Below, piece after piece: positions 22,301-33,589 of a DNA stretch of 64,000 nucleotides. The DNA lies in assembly GCF_003086295.3 (NCBI RefSeq), contig NC_092046.1, positions 105,751,363-105,815,362 of the forward strand. The letters run 5' to 3'. Within the stretch, counting starts at the first letter, position 1; each line of letters starts with the position of its first letter. The translations under genes and the position numbers were made by a program. The stretch is from Arachis hypogaea. Lineage: Eukaryota; Streptophyta; Magnoliopsida; Fabales; Fabaceae. The notes under the pieces are model-generated. The model worked only from the letters and a program-made list of their open reading frames with translations. It did no database searches and was not told the DNA's origin.

Positions 22301-24409
22301 CTACTTTGCATCAGTAATTAATTTTTTCTTTTGTTGCCTGCTGTACTCCTTGGGAATGAACCTTGCAGCTTTGTAGTTTGCAATGTCTGCAAACCATGGT
22401 AATTCCTGAATGGCGAACAAATGCTCATCCGAAAAAGTTTCAGAGATCTCAATAGAGGGGGAGGACGCCCCTTCCACTGGTTCTATCCAGGACAGATGGT
22501 CAACCACTTGGTTCTCTGTCCCTTTTCTGTCTCTTATTTCTATATCAAACTCTTGCAGAAGCAACACCCATCTTATGAGTCTGGGTTTTGAATCCTGCTT
22601 TGTGAGTAGATATTTAAGAGCAGTATGATCTGTGTACACAATCACCTTTGATCCTACTAAGTATGATCTAAACTTGTCAATGGCATAAACCACTGCAAGT
22701 AATTCTTTTTCTGTGGTTGTGTAATTTTTTTGGACATCATTCAGAACATGGCTAGCGTAATAAATGACATGCAGAAGCTTGTCATGCCTCTGCCCCAATA
22801 CTGCACCAATGGCGTGATCACTGGCATCACATATTAATTTGAATGGCAATGTCCAGTCTGGTGCAGAGATAACTGGTGCTGTGACCAGCTTAGCTTTCAG
22901 AGTTTCAAACGCCTGTAGGCATTCTGTGTCAAACACAAATGGCGTGTCAGCAGCTAGCAAGTTGCTTAGAGGTTTTGCAATTTTTGAAAAATCCTTTATA
23001 AACCTCCTATAGAATCCTGCGTGCCCCAGAAAGCTTCTGATTGCCTTAACATTGGCAGGTGGTGGTAATTTTTTAATTACCTCTATTTTAGCTTGATCCA
23101 CCTCTATTCCCTTGTTTGAAATTTTATGCCCAAGGACAATCCCTTCAATCACCATAAAGTGACATTTTTCCCAGTTTAAAACCAGGTTGGTCTCTTGGCA
23201 TCTTTTCAAAACCAGTGTCAGGTGATCAAGACAGGAGCCGAATGAGTCTCCATATACTGAGAAGTCATCCATGAAGACTTCCAGAAATTTTTCCACCATA
23301 TCAGAGAAAATAGAGAGCATGCACCTCTGAAAGGTTGCAGGCGCATTACACAGCCCAAAAGGCATCCTTCTGTAAGCAAATACTCCAGATGGACATGTGA
23401 ATGCTGTTTTCTCTTGATCCTGGGGATCTACTGCAATTTGGTTGTAGCCTGAATAGCCATCCAAAAAGCAGTAGTAATTATGACCTGCTAGTCTTTCTAG
23501 CATCTGGTCTATGAATGGTAAAGGAAAATGATCCTTTCTGGTGGCTGTATTGAGCCTTCTGTAATCAATACACATGCGCCACCCTGTAACTGTTCTTGTA
23601 GGAACCAGTTCATTTTTTTCATTATGAATCACTGTCATGCCTCCCTTTTTAGGGACAACTTGAACAGGACTCACCCAGGGGCTATCAGAAATAGGATAAA
23701 TAATCCCGGCCTCTAGAAATTTAGTGACCTCTTTCTGCACCACTTCCTTCATGGCTGGATTTAGCCGCCTCTGTGGTTGAACCACTGGCTTAGCATCATC
23801 CTTGAATAGGATTTTGTGCATGCATCTAGCTGGGCTTATGCCCCTAAGGTAACTTATGGACCACCCAAGAGCTGCCTTGTGTGTCCTTAGCACTTGGATT
23901 AGTGCTTCCTCTTCCTGTGGATTTAAAGCAGAGCTTATGATCACTAGAAAGGTATCACCTTCTCCCAAAAATGCATATTTCAGGGATGGTAGTAATGGTT
24001 TGAGCTCGGGTTTAGGAGGTTTTTCCTCTCCCTCAGGAAATTTCAGAGGCTTTTTCAATTCCTCTGAATCCTCTAGATCAGGCGGAACATCTTTAAAGAT
24101 GTCTTCCAGCTCTGATTTGAGACTCTCAGCCATGTTGATCTCCTCCACCAGAGAGTCAATAAGATCAACTTTCGTGCAGTCTTTTGGTATGTCTGGATGC
24201 TGCATGGCATTGACAGCATTCAATTTAAACTCATCCTCATTGACTCTCAGGGTGACTTCCCCCTTTTGAACATCAATGGGAGTTCGTCCAGTTGCTAGGA
24301 AAGGTCTTCCTAGAATGAGAGTAGCACTCTTGTGCTCCTCCATTTCCAGCACAACAAAATCAGTGGGAAAGGCGAATGGCCCAACCCTGACAATCATGTC
24401 CTCAATCAC
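22301..24409 (-). pseudogene. E4 reverse transcriptase and RNase H
   Basis: 702 codons. The RT motifs are in order: [48 protein letters not shown] and FMDDF (near residue 379). RNase H starts at [14 protein letters not shown] and includes [13 protein letters not shown] and [10 protein letters not shown]. The catalytic Asp residues I can see are present. In the terminal [11 protein letters not shown] motif a Trp stands where Arg is usual. Confidence 0.88.
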
Positions 24410-24442
24410 GCCTGATGGGTATTTAATGGAGCCATCAGCAAG

Positions 24443-25060
24443 TTAGAGACATATCCGGGTTGGCTTAACTTCTTCAGTTAAACCAAGCGTTCTGATGGTG
24501 GATGCATGTATTAGGTTGATGCTTGCCCCAAGATCGCATAAAGCTGTCCTGGTGCAATTTCCCTCTAATGTGCATGGTATCAGAAAGCTTCCGGGATCTT
24601 TAAGCTTTTCAGAAAAGCTTTTTAGAATGACTGCACTGCATTCTTCAGTGAGGAGAACTCTTTCAGTTTCTCTCCAATTCTTCTTATGACTCAAGATCTC
24701 TTTCAAGAACTTGGCATAAGAAGGTATTTGCTCAAGTGCCTCTGCAAACGGAATCTTAATTTCAAGAGTCCTGGGATAATCTGCAAAGCGAGCAAATTGC
24801 TTATCCTGCTCCTCCTGGCGGAGTTTTTGAGGATAAGGTATCTTGGCTTTATATTCCTCAACTTTGGTTGCTGCAGGTTTATTTCCTACAGAAGTGGTTG
24901 AAGAAGCCTTTTTAGAGGGGTTGTCATCAGTACTTGTGTGTGTCTGATCCCTCACTGACGTTTGAATGCCAGGGTTGGAAGCTGGAGTGACGTTAGATGC
25001 CAACTCCTCAGCTGTTCCTGGCGTCTGAACGCCAGAACTGTGCTTCCTTTGGGCGTTCAA
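24443..25060 (-). pseudogene. E4 protease region
   Basis: The segment ends with the retropepsin-like active site CDLGASINL (D-L-G in place of D-T/S-G, as usual in the Athila lineage). The flap/second half ([10 protein letters not shown]) follows across the TAA at 24443. The stop stands where the protein should read a Gln before LADGS. Confidence 0.8.
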
Positions 25061-25158
25061 CGCCAGTTCCTTGCTTGTTTCTGGCGTTGAACGCCAGTCC
25101 TGAGCATGGTCTGGGCGTTCAGCGCCAGCCTTCCACCTAATTTCTGGCGTTTTAACGC
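25018..25158 (-). repeat. GGCGTTNAACGCC palindromes inside the E4 gag-pol frame
   Basis: Five units of the family palindrome lie between gag and protease and are read in all three codon phases. The frame stays open through them. They therefore look kept for the nucleic-acid sequence rather than for a peptide. Confidence 0.75.
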
Positions 25159-25609
25159 CAGAATTATTTTTTCCTGGGCTCTTACTGTCCTAAGATGGAT
25201 TTTGGGTGGTTTGCTCATTTCTTGGCTTCCTGCTGCCTTGAGGTGGGGTATTTAATGTTTTCCCACTTCTTAATTGAACTGCTTGGCATTCTTCTGTTAT
25301 TTGTTTTGACAGCTGCTGTTTTGTTTGCTTCAATTGTTCTTCCATATTTATATTAGCCATCCTTGTCTCTTGTAGTCTATCTTTGAATTCGGCTAACTGT
25401 TGTGTTAGAAAATCCAATTGCTGATTGAATTCAGCAGCTTGTTCTACAGGACTGAGTTCAGCAGTTACTGTTTTAGCCTCTTTTTTCATGGAAGGGTCAC
25501 TGCTTAGGTACAGATGCTGATTTCTGGCAACTGTATCAATGAGCTCTTGAGCTTCTTCAATTGTCTTTCTCATGTGGATAGATCCACCAGCTGAGTAATC
25601 TAGAGAGAT

Positions 25610-26167
25610 CTAAGCTCTTTCTGTAAGCCCATAATAGAAGATGTCTAACTGAACCCACTCTGAAAACATTTCAGAGGGGCATTTTCTTAGCATCTCTCTG
25701 TATCTCTCCCAGGCATCATAAAGAGATTCATTATCTCCTTGTTTATAGCCTTGGATGTCCAGCCTTAGCTGTGTCATCCGTTTTGGAGGAAAGTATTGAT
25801 TCAGGAAATTTTCTGTCAGCTGTTTCCATGTCTTTATGCTAGCCTTAGGTTGGTTATTTAACCACCTCTTAGCTTGGTCTTTTACAGCAAATGGGAACAG
25901 TAATAATCTGTAGACATCCTGATCTACTTCCTTATCATGTACTGTGTCAGCAATTTGTAAAAACTGTGCCAGAAACTCTGTAGGTTCTTCCTGTGGAAGA
26001 CCGGAATACTGGTAGCTTTGCTGCACCATGATAATGAGCTGAGGATTCAACTCAAAGCTACTGACTCCAATGGAGGGTATGCAGATACTACTCCCATATG
26101 AAGCAGTAGAGGGGTTAGCATATGACCCCAGAGTCCTTCTGGACTGTTCATTTCCGCTTAGATCCAT
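25610..26167 (-). pseudogene. E4 gag region
   Basis: 185 codons with the retrotransposon gag pattern: IPSIGVSSFELNPQ, then YRLLLFPFAVKDQAKRWL, then the ESLYDAWERYREMLRKCP helix. No CCHC knuckle is present. The stop at 25610 is followed in the same frame by ISLDYSAGGSIH, which is conserved in E6 and E7 gag, confirming that coding continued. Confidence 0.8.
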
Positions 26168-26977
26168 GATGGAGAAAGGGAGATGATGTAAAATAGAGAA
26201 GAAATATTTTTATTTATTTAATTATTTATTTATTTCAAAAACAAAATAAATTAAAATAAAATAAATAAAAAATGGGTGAAGATTTTCGAAAAAAAATGAG
26301 GAGAGAGAAAGTAGTTAGGAAGTTTTGAAAAAGATATGAATTTTTTTTTGAAAAAGGTTTTAAATTTTGAAATAAAAATCTGAATTTTAAAGGTAAATTT
26401 CGAAAATTTGCTTTAAAATAGAGAGAAAAAATATTTTTGAATTTAAAGAGGAGAGAGAAAAACAATAAGATAGCACACGATTTAAAAATTTTTAGATCTA
26501 ATGCTCCTTGTTTTCGAAAATTTTGGAGGGAAAACACCAAGGAACACCAAACTTAAAAATTTTAAGATCAAGACACAAGAAAAACTTAAGAACACTTTGA
26601 AGACTCACAAGAACACAAGAACATGAAGAAAGAACACTAAACTTAAAATTTTTAGAAAACCAAAATAAGATTTTCGAAAACCAAAGAAAAATTAACAAGA
26701 AAACACCAAACTTAAAGTTTGGCACAAGATTTAATGTAAAAATTAATTTTTTGAAAAAGAATTTTAAAAAGAAGGTACCCAATTACCAAGAACACAGACC
26801 AACACTCTAGCCAATTGGGCAGTAAATGTAACACTTGTTTTGAAAAAGTATTTTTAATAACTAAGAAAAAATATTATAATTTTTTTTTGAAAAGAATATA
26901 AAAGACTCTGACCCAAAAGACAAAATTTTCCTAATCTAAACAACAGGATTCACCGTCAGTTGTTCAAACTCAAACAA
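26168..26977 (-). other. E4 leader
   Basis: AT-rich untranslated leader with repeated TTTTCGAAAA-like words and several copies of AAGTTTGGTGT on the minus strand (near 26550 and 26703). T-rich frames are not genes. Confidence 0.6.
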
Positions 26978-26995
26978 TCCCCGGCAACGGCGCCA
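26978..26995 (-). other. Primer binding site of E4 (tRNA-Asp type)
   Basis: Minus strand TGGCGCCGTTGCCGGGGA, an exact match to the Athila-type tRNA-Asp primer complement as I know it. Confidence 0.9.
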
Positions 26996-27001
26996 AAAAC
27001 T

Positions 27002-28237
27002 TGGTGCACGAAATTGTAATGTCATTGTTCACATTACTCTCTTACAACTTCGCACAACTAACCAGCTAGTGCACTGGGTCGTCCAAGTAATACCTTACGT
27101 GAGTAAGGGTCGAATCCCACGGAGATTGTTGGTTTGAAGCAAGCTATGGTTATCTTATTATTCTTAGTTAGGATGCCAACAATAGTGTTTTTCAAGTTCA
27201 ATTGTAAAAAGTGAGAGGGCATAAATATAAATACTTATTATGCAACGATGGAGAATATGTTGGAGTTTTGGAGATGCTTTGTCTTCTGAAATTCTGCTTT
27301 CCTCTGTTTCCTGATTCACGCACGCACGTCCTCCTATGGCAAGCTGTGTGTTGGTGGATCACCGTTGTCAATGGCTACCATCCATCCTTCCAGTGAAAAG
27401 GGTCCAGGTGCGCTGTCACCGCACGGCTAATCATCTGCAGGTTCTCAATCGTATCGGAATGGGATTTACTATCCTTTTGCGTCTGTCACTACGCCCAGCA
27501 CTCGCGAGTTTGAAGCTCGTCACAGTCATTCAATCCTTGAATCCTACTCGGAATACCACAGACAAGGTTTAGACTTTCCGGATTCTCTTGAATGCTGCCA
27601 TCAATCTAGCTTATACCACGAAGATTCTGATTAAGAGATCCAAGAGATATTCATTCATTCTACAGTGGAACGGAAGTGGTTGTCAGGCACGCGTTCGTGG
27701 GGGAATGATGATGATTGTCATGTTCATCACATTCATGTTGAAGTGCAAATGGATATCTTAGATAGGAACACGCATGTTTGAATGGAAAACAGAAATACTT
27801 GCATTAATTCATCAAGACACAGCAGAGCTCCTCACCCCCAACAATGGAGTTTAGAGACTCATGCCGTCAAAGAGTACAAAGTTTTTTTCTAAAATGTCAT
27901 GAGATCCAAAATAAGTCTCTAAAAGTTGTTTAAATACTAAACTAGTAACCTAGGTTTACAGAAAAAGAGTAAACTATGATAGATAGTGCAGAAATCCACT
28001 TCTGGGGCCCACTTGGTATGTGCTGGGGCTGAGACTAAAGCTTCTCACGTGCCTGGGCTGTTTTGGGCATTCAACGCCAGGCTGTAACCTGTTTCTGGCG
28101 TTGAACTGCAACTTGTAATGTGTTTCTGGCGCTGGACGCTAGACTGCAACATGGAACTGGCGTGAACGCCAGTTTACGTCGTCTATCCTTGAGCAAAGTA
28201 TGGACTATTATATATTGCTGGAAAGCCCTGGATGTCT
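27002..28237 (-). repeat. E4 5' LTR, 5'-truncated
   Basis: It is highly similar to 16271-17510. Similarity stops at about 28237, inside the AGCCCTGGATGTCT segment, and ORF1 sequence of E3 follows at once. About 300 bases of the LTR start, including TG and any target duplication, are missing. Confidence 0.85.
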
Positions 28238-28986
28238 TCCTTTTTAATAATTGCTGCTTTGTCCAGTTGTTTAAGTATAAAATCGTACTCATCCTCGATG
28301 ATTTTCTTTCCATGACAACTCCTTTCAACTACTCTTTCATCTTCAAGGGTCTCTCCTACCTTTACCCGTAGGGCCTCCTCTAGCTCTTTATGAAGTATGG
28401 ATTCACGAAGATGATTCCTTCTTTCCTGTTCCATATCAGTAGCATAATTGGGATCATCTTGCTCTTGGATTGATGGATATGGGTGCTCTTCCATGGAGGG
28501 TGGTGATGGGATGAAAAGATCATTATGTGGTTGAAAAGGAAGTGCACTAGAGCTTGAGGGTTGAATATTAGAGGTAGAGGGTTGGTTCATGCGGGATATA
28601 AGATTTTGGAGTGTAGAGGTGAGACCAATGATGTTAGAGATGAGTGTATTGTTATCCAATGGAAGTTGGGGTGGATCTATGTATGGCTCATTCGGTTCAT
28701 AGGGTGGTTGGTATAGGGGATGTGGGTTAGGGTCATATGGGGGTGAATGGCGGAAAGCGGCTTGTGAGTATGGTGGTCCAAAGTCATATTGAGGAAAGAG
28801 TTCATAGGCATATGGTGGTGGTTGTTGATAGTCCATTGGAGGTGGTTGTTGCCATGAGGGTTGATCAAATCCTTGTGGCTCCTCCCATCTTTGATTGTTC
28901 CAATCTTGATGCCTGTTCTCATTGTAATTTCTTCTTCCTGCAACATAATTGTAACCAGACTCATAGCCAAATGGGTGAGAGTTCAT
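28238..28986 (-). pseudogene. E3 ORF1, N-terminal part
   Basis: Starts MNSHPFGYES at 28986 and has the same Q/P/Y-rich N-terminal segment as E1 ORF1 (SWQQPPPMDYQQPPPYAYEL), then an acidic region ending at the E4 junction. About 249 codons are open, and the frame then reads into LTR sequence. It pairs with the C-terminal fragment at 16024-16270. Confidence 0.75.
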
Positions 28987-29499
28987 AGTAGCAAATAAAA
29001 ATTAAAAACAAAAATAAAAACAAATTTAAATTAAAAGGTTATTTAAATTTTGAATTTGAAAATTAAATTTTGAAATTTGAAATTTGAATTTTGAAATTTG
29101 AATTTTAAATTTTTGAAATTTGAGTTTTGAAATTTGAGATTTGAAATTTGAAAAATTTTTAAAATTGAATTTTGAAAATTTTTAAATTTGATTTTTAAAT
29201 TTTGAATTTTTGAATTTAATAAGGAAAGAGAAAAACAATAAAATGACAACAAACTTAAAATTTTTTAGATCAAAACGAAGAAAACAACTAAGAACAATTT
29301 GAAGGTCAAGATGAACACGAAGAACAACTTGAAGATCAAGATGAACACCAAGAAAAATTTTTTTTTTTGAAAATTTTTTTTATAATTAAATAAAAACCAA
29401 TAACCTCTTAATTTATGAAAAAAGCAAAAAAAAAAAAACAAATAAACAAGTAAAAAGCAAATATTTACAATAACCAATAATAAGGCACACGTTTGCAAT
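28987..29499 (-). other. E3 leader with AAATTTGAA repeats
   Basis: Between the primer site and ORF1. It contains a long low-complexity run of TTTGAAATTTGAATTT-type words (29045-29215) and A-rich sequence. Nothing coding is supported. Confidence 0.65.
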
Positions 29500-29517
29500 T
29501 CCTCGGCAACAGCGCCA
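29500..29517 (-). other. Primer binding site of E3 (tRNA-Asp type, variant)
   Basis: Minus strand TGGCGCTGTTGCCGAGGA, two differences from the canonical E4 site and one (C to T) from E1. Confidence 0.8.
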
Positions 29518-29520
29518 TTT

Positions 29521-30965
29521 TGATGAGAGAACTTTTGCGTGGTCTAGAAATTTGCAGATAAATCCTCGTTGCAAGTATAGTTTCTAAACCAACAAAAGTC
29601 CTTTCATACAAACATTTTGGTTGTCACAAGTAACAAACCCCTTTTTAAATTTATAACCGAGTATTTAAACCTCGGGTCGTCTTCTCAAGGAATTGCAGGG
29701 AGGTGTTCTTATTATTGGTTATGCGTTTGTAAATTGGGAGGTTTTTAATGTATAAGATAAAAAGCGAGAATAGTAAATGGTAAGAAAGTAAATTGTATTA
29801 AATTAAATAGATAATAAAACTCTTGGCAAGGTATGAAAACTGAAAGTCCTATCCTGGTTATCCTTATCAATTGTAATGAGAATTGGATTTTTCTCCCACT
29901 TTGTTAACCTCTAACTATGAAGGTAAGTTAAGTGGATGAATTAATTCTGATTCCTCAGATCCTAGTCTTTCCTTGGGAAAAGTTAGAGTTATTGGAACTT
30001 AAATTAATTCTTGAAGAGTTCCAATTTTCAATCAACAATGAGTTTGATAACTCAAGAGTCACCAATTATTTAACCAAAGTCAAAAGAGAAAATATCTAAA
30101 TTAAATTAAAAGCATTTATAAATAAAAGCAAAGCAAAATTAAATCTGAAAATACCTCGAATTGCATTAATAATAGAAGATCAATCTAAACATAAAGAGTT
30201 CATAAATTAAATTGAGAAAAAAAATAAAAAGAACATTGAACCTGGGATTGAGAGGCACTCCTAAAACTAAGAGAAATCCTAAATCCTAATCCTAAGAGAG
30301 AGGAGAGAACCTCTCTCTCTAAAAACTACATCTAAATCCTAAAATTGTGAATATTGAAAGCCTATTTTTATGAATGGATGCATTCTCCCACTTTATAGCC
30401 TCTAATCTGTGTTTTCTGGGCCGAGAACTGGGTCAAAAACAGCCCAGAAATCGCTGGAGATGAAATTTGCCACGCTGGTTTTTCGCCAATGTGACGCGTC
30501 CGCGTGGATCACGCGACCGCGTCACCTAGCGTTAGGGCAACTATGGAATATTATATATCAAATCGAAGCCCCAGACGTTAGCTTTCCAACGCAGTTAAAA
30601 CTGCATCATTTGGACCTCTGTAGCTAAAGTTATAGCCGTTTGAGTGCATAGAGGTCAAGCTGGACAGCTTAGCAATTTCTCCAACTTCTTGTATTCCTTC
30701 CACTTTTGCATGCTTTCTTTCCATCCTCTGAGCTATTCTTGCCATGTAATCTCTGAAATCACTTAACACACATATCAAGGCATCTAATGGTAATAAGAGA
30801 GGTTTAAATATAGGGAACTTAAGGCCAAAGAAGCATGTTTTCAATCAAAGCACATAATTAGGAAGGCAAATGTAAAACCATGCAAATAGTATGAATAAGT
30901 GGGTAAAGAGTTGATAAAAACCACTCAATTGAGCACAAGATAAACCATAAAATAGTGGTTTATCA
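29521..30965 (-). repeat. E3 5' LTR (1445 bp)
   Basis: Pairs with 11712-13155. Minus strand TGATAAACC ... CTCTCATCA. TATAAAG at 30391-30397 (minus). The U5 hairpin at 29657-29675 is perfect here (CCGAG with CTCGG), whereas the other copy has a wobble pair. Confidence 0.9.
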
Positions 30966-30970
30966 ACCTT
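30966..30970 (+). other. Target site duplication of E3, right copy (ACCTT)
   Basis: Identical to 11707-11711; directly outside the LTR end TTTATCA. Confidence 0.9.
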
Positions 30971-31800
30971 ATTCCATTGTGCTTGAAAGAATTGGAAATG
31001 AGGAAGAATTGGAAAAAGTTGAGCAAGTAACAAATCCACATCTTGATGATGATTCCACACCAACACATGATCCTTTTGTATTTGAGGAGTCTTCTGCCAT
31101 TCAAATTGAGGTTGATGTTGAGATAAGTTCCACATTACCTCCGAGTTATGACATAGAAGATGGAGAAGAGTCAGAAGAAGTTGGTGAGGAAGTGATTGAA
31201 TGTGAAGAACCTGGTCAAGAAGTGGAAATGAAAGATGCTTGTTAAGAGGTGGAGCTAGTCAAAGAAGAGCACAATGGAGTGGAAATTACAATGCCATTGG
31301 AAGCCTCCCTCACTAAGCAACCATGCATTCTTTTAATAAAGTGGGTAAATCTCTTATCTCTAAGCTTTGTAATTCCACTTTAATATGGTTTGCTTGAAAC
31401 GGATGACCAACATAGAGTTCTTTGTGGAATGGAAAGTAAGAAAGGGTTAGTTAGTGGTAGGCACCATAATTCTTGGTTCATCATGGTTGGAAGCTCAAAG
31501 TTTAGGAGCAAGAATTGGTGTGTTACTCAATTGATAGGATCTAAGAAGGTGTTTGGATGCTCAATTGAGAATTCTATGTGCCTTTCACCCGGATTGAACT
31601 ATGATTGTCAACAAGAAGAAGGGTGCAAAAATAAGGTTTGGGACCCCGGAATTCACTTCAACGATCAACAACTTGGGGGCCTTGTCACTTGATTAAATTT
31701 GCTTGAAGGCTTTGAGTGCCTAGTTTGGGATCCCGGTGGATATTGGAAATGCAAACATTGGTGGGGATTTAAAGAAGAATTCAAGCATAAGCCACCTTGA
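30966..31800 (+). pseudogene. E2 ORF1 remnant, middle and C-terminal part
   Basis: Continues the frame broken by E3. An acidic Glu-rich segment is followed by the conserved C-terminal region (LLETDDQHRVLCGMESKK, SWFIMVGSSKF, CLSPGLNYDCQQEEGC, VWDPGIHF, FKHKPP and stop at 31798). Stops interrupt it near 31243, 31381 and 31690. Together with 10993-11706 this is an old ORF1 of the E1/E3 type. Confidence 0.75.
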
Positions 31801-31849
31801 CAAGAACCCCATCAATTGTCCAACTTAAGGACAATAAATAAAAGTCTTA

Positions 31850-31867
31850 GGTGGGAGACACCCCACC
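31850..31867 (+). promoter_or_regulatory. Post-ORF1 stem-loop (E2)
   Basis: GGTGGG, AGACAC, CCCACC, 50 bases after the ORF1 stop. The structure is perfectly kept although the neighbouring gene is decayed. Confidence 0.7.
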
Positions 31868-32049
31868 ATGGTAAACTCTTTTCATTTTTTCTCTTTTGTA
31901 CATATTGGTAAATAAGGTTAATTTCATATGTAGTTATGTTTGTTTGGTTTATTTGGTAGTCTAGTATGTTAAATAAGGTTTGATGGTGTTTTGGTAGCTG
32001 TTTAGATGTATGGAATGCTTGGTTTGGTACTAAAACTTGAAAAATTTTG

Positions 32050-32450
32050 AAAAAAAGAGCACCCAGCTATGCGTACGCATGACCCACGCTTACGCATGAA
32101 CCACACGTACGCGTGACCCCAATATTCTGACCTTCCACGCGTATGCGTCACCTATGCATACGCGTGACCTCCAAAATTTCTAGGTGCAGTACAAAAACTA
32201 GAGACTTGTGCGAAAAGGGTGCTGAAATTGTGCGTTTAGCACAATTTTGTTCCGCGCGTACGCGTGCTCTACGCGTATGCGTCATCTTCTTTTCTCTCTT
32301 GTCACGTGTGCGCGTCGACGATGCATACGTGTCATAACCTTTTCTTCTCCTCTCTTTCTTACGCGTGACCCACGCGTAGAGGTCGCACCCTATTTCAGCC
32401 ATGCACGCGTACGCGTGACATGACGCGTACGCGTGACCCCCTTCCCTGTT
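32050..32450 (+). repeat. CpG-rich ACGCGTACGCGTGAC array (E2)
   Basis: Repeated paired palindromes such as ACGCGTACGCGT and CACGCGTATGCGTCAC, many with single C-to-T or G-to-A changes. Same position relative to ORF1 as in E1 and E3. Confidence 0.75.
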
Positions 32451-33313
32451 TCACTCACTTCTTTTCTTCTCTTCTCTCCATTTCTTTTCTTCTTTTCCCT
32501 TCTCCTCTTTTCTTTCCCTCCTTCAACCATCATCCAACACTACCAATCACCATCCACCATCACCTTATTTAGTTAGTTAATTAGTTAGTTTTTTATTTAG
32601 CTTAATTTTGTTTTAGGTGATAAGTGTTGGATGATTGATTTGTTTGCTGTTTATTGCTACTTATTATTAACTTGATGCTATTTTAGCATAATTATTTTTG
32701 ATATTCATTGTTGGATCTCTTTATTGAGGCTACTTATTGTTACTTGGTTTTGAATTGATCATGCTTAACATTTGTGCATACCAAGTACTTATAACATTGC
32801 CTTTAAGAATGTTTTTAGATTTCTAAATTGCATGTTTTGGCCACCGTGTGATTTAAGTTCATTATCTATTATCAGGAAATTACTTCTATTCGATGCATTT
32901 TTTTAGGTGATGCTTGTTTATGATTAATCTTTATTTACGTCACCTATTTCATGCATTAAGATTTTGGAATTGTGAAATTGGATCCTACGCATACCTAAGG
33001 ACATATTTTTGAGCCTTCTAAGTTTTGTGGACCATTCTTGCTATGTGGTTGATTTTAATTTCTATCTCTCTTTTCCTAAGTTCCATAGTACCAATGTCTT
33101 CCACTTTTATGTCAATTAGGTATTGCAAATAAAATTCAAAGTGTGTTATTGATTGACATGTAAGTTTCATATTCCATTTTGTTCATTAAAGTTACCTCGC
33201 ACATCAATCTATGTCCATACCTTATCAATTTCACAATTGCTCATTTATTTCTTGAATGCTTTTATGCTTCTTTATTGCTTGTTTGGTTGTCTTAACCTAC
33301 AATTTTTCTTTGA
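32451..33313 (+). other. Pre-ORF2-like region of E2
   Basis: TTCTTCTCT-rich stretch and TTAG repeats followed by T-rich DNA, resembling 4680-5470 of E1. E5 interrupts it at 33314. No gene is supported. Confidence 0.45.
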
Positions 33314-33318
33314 AGTAT
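33314..33318 (+). other. Target site duplication of E5, left copy (AGTAT)
   Basis: AGTAT directly before TGATTCCAGG; the right copy is at 39675-39679. Confidence 0.85.
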
Positions 33319-33589
33319 TGATTCCAGGGCATTTTGGCCAGTTTCACTGACCTTTTCTTTACTATTTTAGGGTAGTTTCATGCATTTTCTTAAGCAAACA
33401 AGCAAGTTTTGGGTAGATATTCACTTACATCTTGATTCAAGCAAACATTGTGAACTTTACATGATTTCATGAGAAGTATGCATGAATTTAATGACAAATT
33501 GGATAATGCATGATCTCATGACTTGGAATAGAGCTTTGATGCACTTTAATTGCTTGATTTCAGGACAAAGGAAGCAAGGAAGAACCACG

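Larger units (their letters stand above)
21119..26167 (-). pseudogene. E4 gag-pol, single frame with seven nonsense codons
   Basis: From the ATG at 26167 to the stop at 21119 there are 1683 codons in one uninterrupted phase: I found no frameshift. In-frame stops are at 25610-25612, 25190-25192, 24443-24445, 22301-22303, 22127-22129, 21998-22000 and 21959-21961. Domain order is gag, a repeat-bearing linker, aspartic protease, RT, RNase H, integrase, as in Ty3/gypsy. The FMDDFSVYG form of the RT active site and the DLGAS protease motif are typical of the Athila lineage. Several stops replace codons that should be Trp or Gln, so they are mutations rather than programmed recoding. A single polyprotein is the likely ancestral product. 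Confidence 0.88.
16271..28237 (-). mobile_element. E4: autonomous-type Athila-lineage element (FIDEL-like), minus strand, nested in E3
   Basis: The 3' LTR is 16271-17810. The 5' LTR is 27002 to about 28237 and lacks roughly its first 300 bases. Minus-strand order is: primer site 26978-26995, leader, one gag-pol frame (26167-21119), stem-loop 21060-21077, palindrome array 20611-20905, a GAGGAC hairpin, ORF2, 3' UTR, hairpin/PPT and 3' LTR. It is the only element in the window with RT and integrase. The name FIDEL-like is from memory of Arachis repeats and is tentative. Confidence 0.88.
11712..30965 (-). mobile_element. E3: Athila-like LTR retrotransposon on the minus strand, carrying nested E4
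   Basis: LTRs at 11712-13155 and 29521-30965 are highly similar, bounded by TG...CA and the 5-base duplication ACCTT. On the minus strand the order is 5' LTR, primer site 29500-29517, AT-rich leader, ORF1 (split), post-ORF1 stem-loop, CpG array, a degenerate small ORF2, two GAGGAC hairpin/PPT sites, and the 3' LTR. There is no pol of its own. ORF1 is interrupted by E4 with loss of the middle of the gene. Confidence 0.9.

Noticed and set aside
21959..25612. Programmed stop readthrough in E4 gag-pol
   Set aside because: Seven stops scattered through gag, protease and integrase, several at invariant Trp or Gln positions, fit mutation, not recoding.
26978..26995. Possible tRNA gene fragment
   Set aside because: Only the 18-base complement of the tRNA 3' end is present; it is a primer binding site.
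31390..31692. Independent cysteine-containing small gene
   Set aside because: It aligns with the C-terminal third of ORF1 in E1 and E3, so it is part of the broken E2 ORF1.
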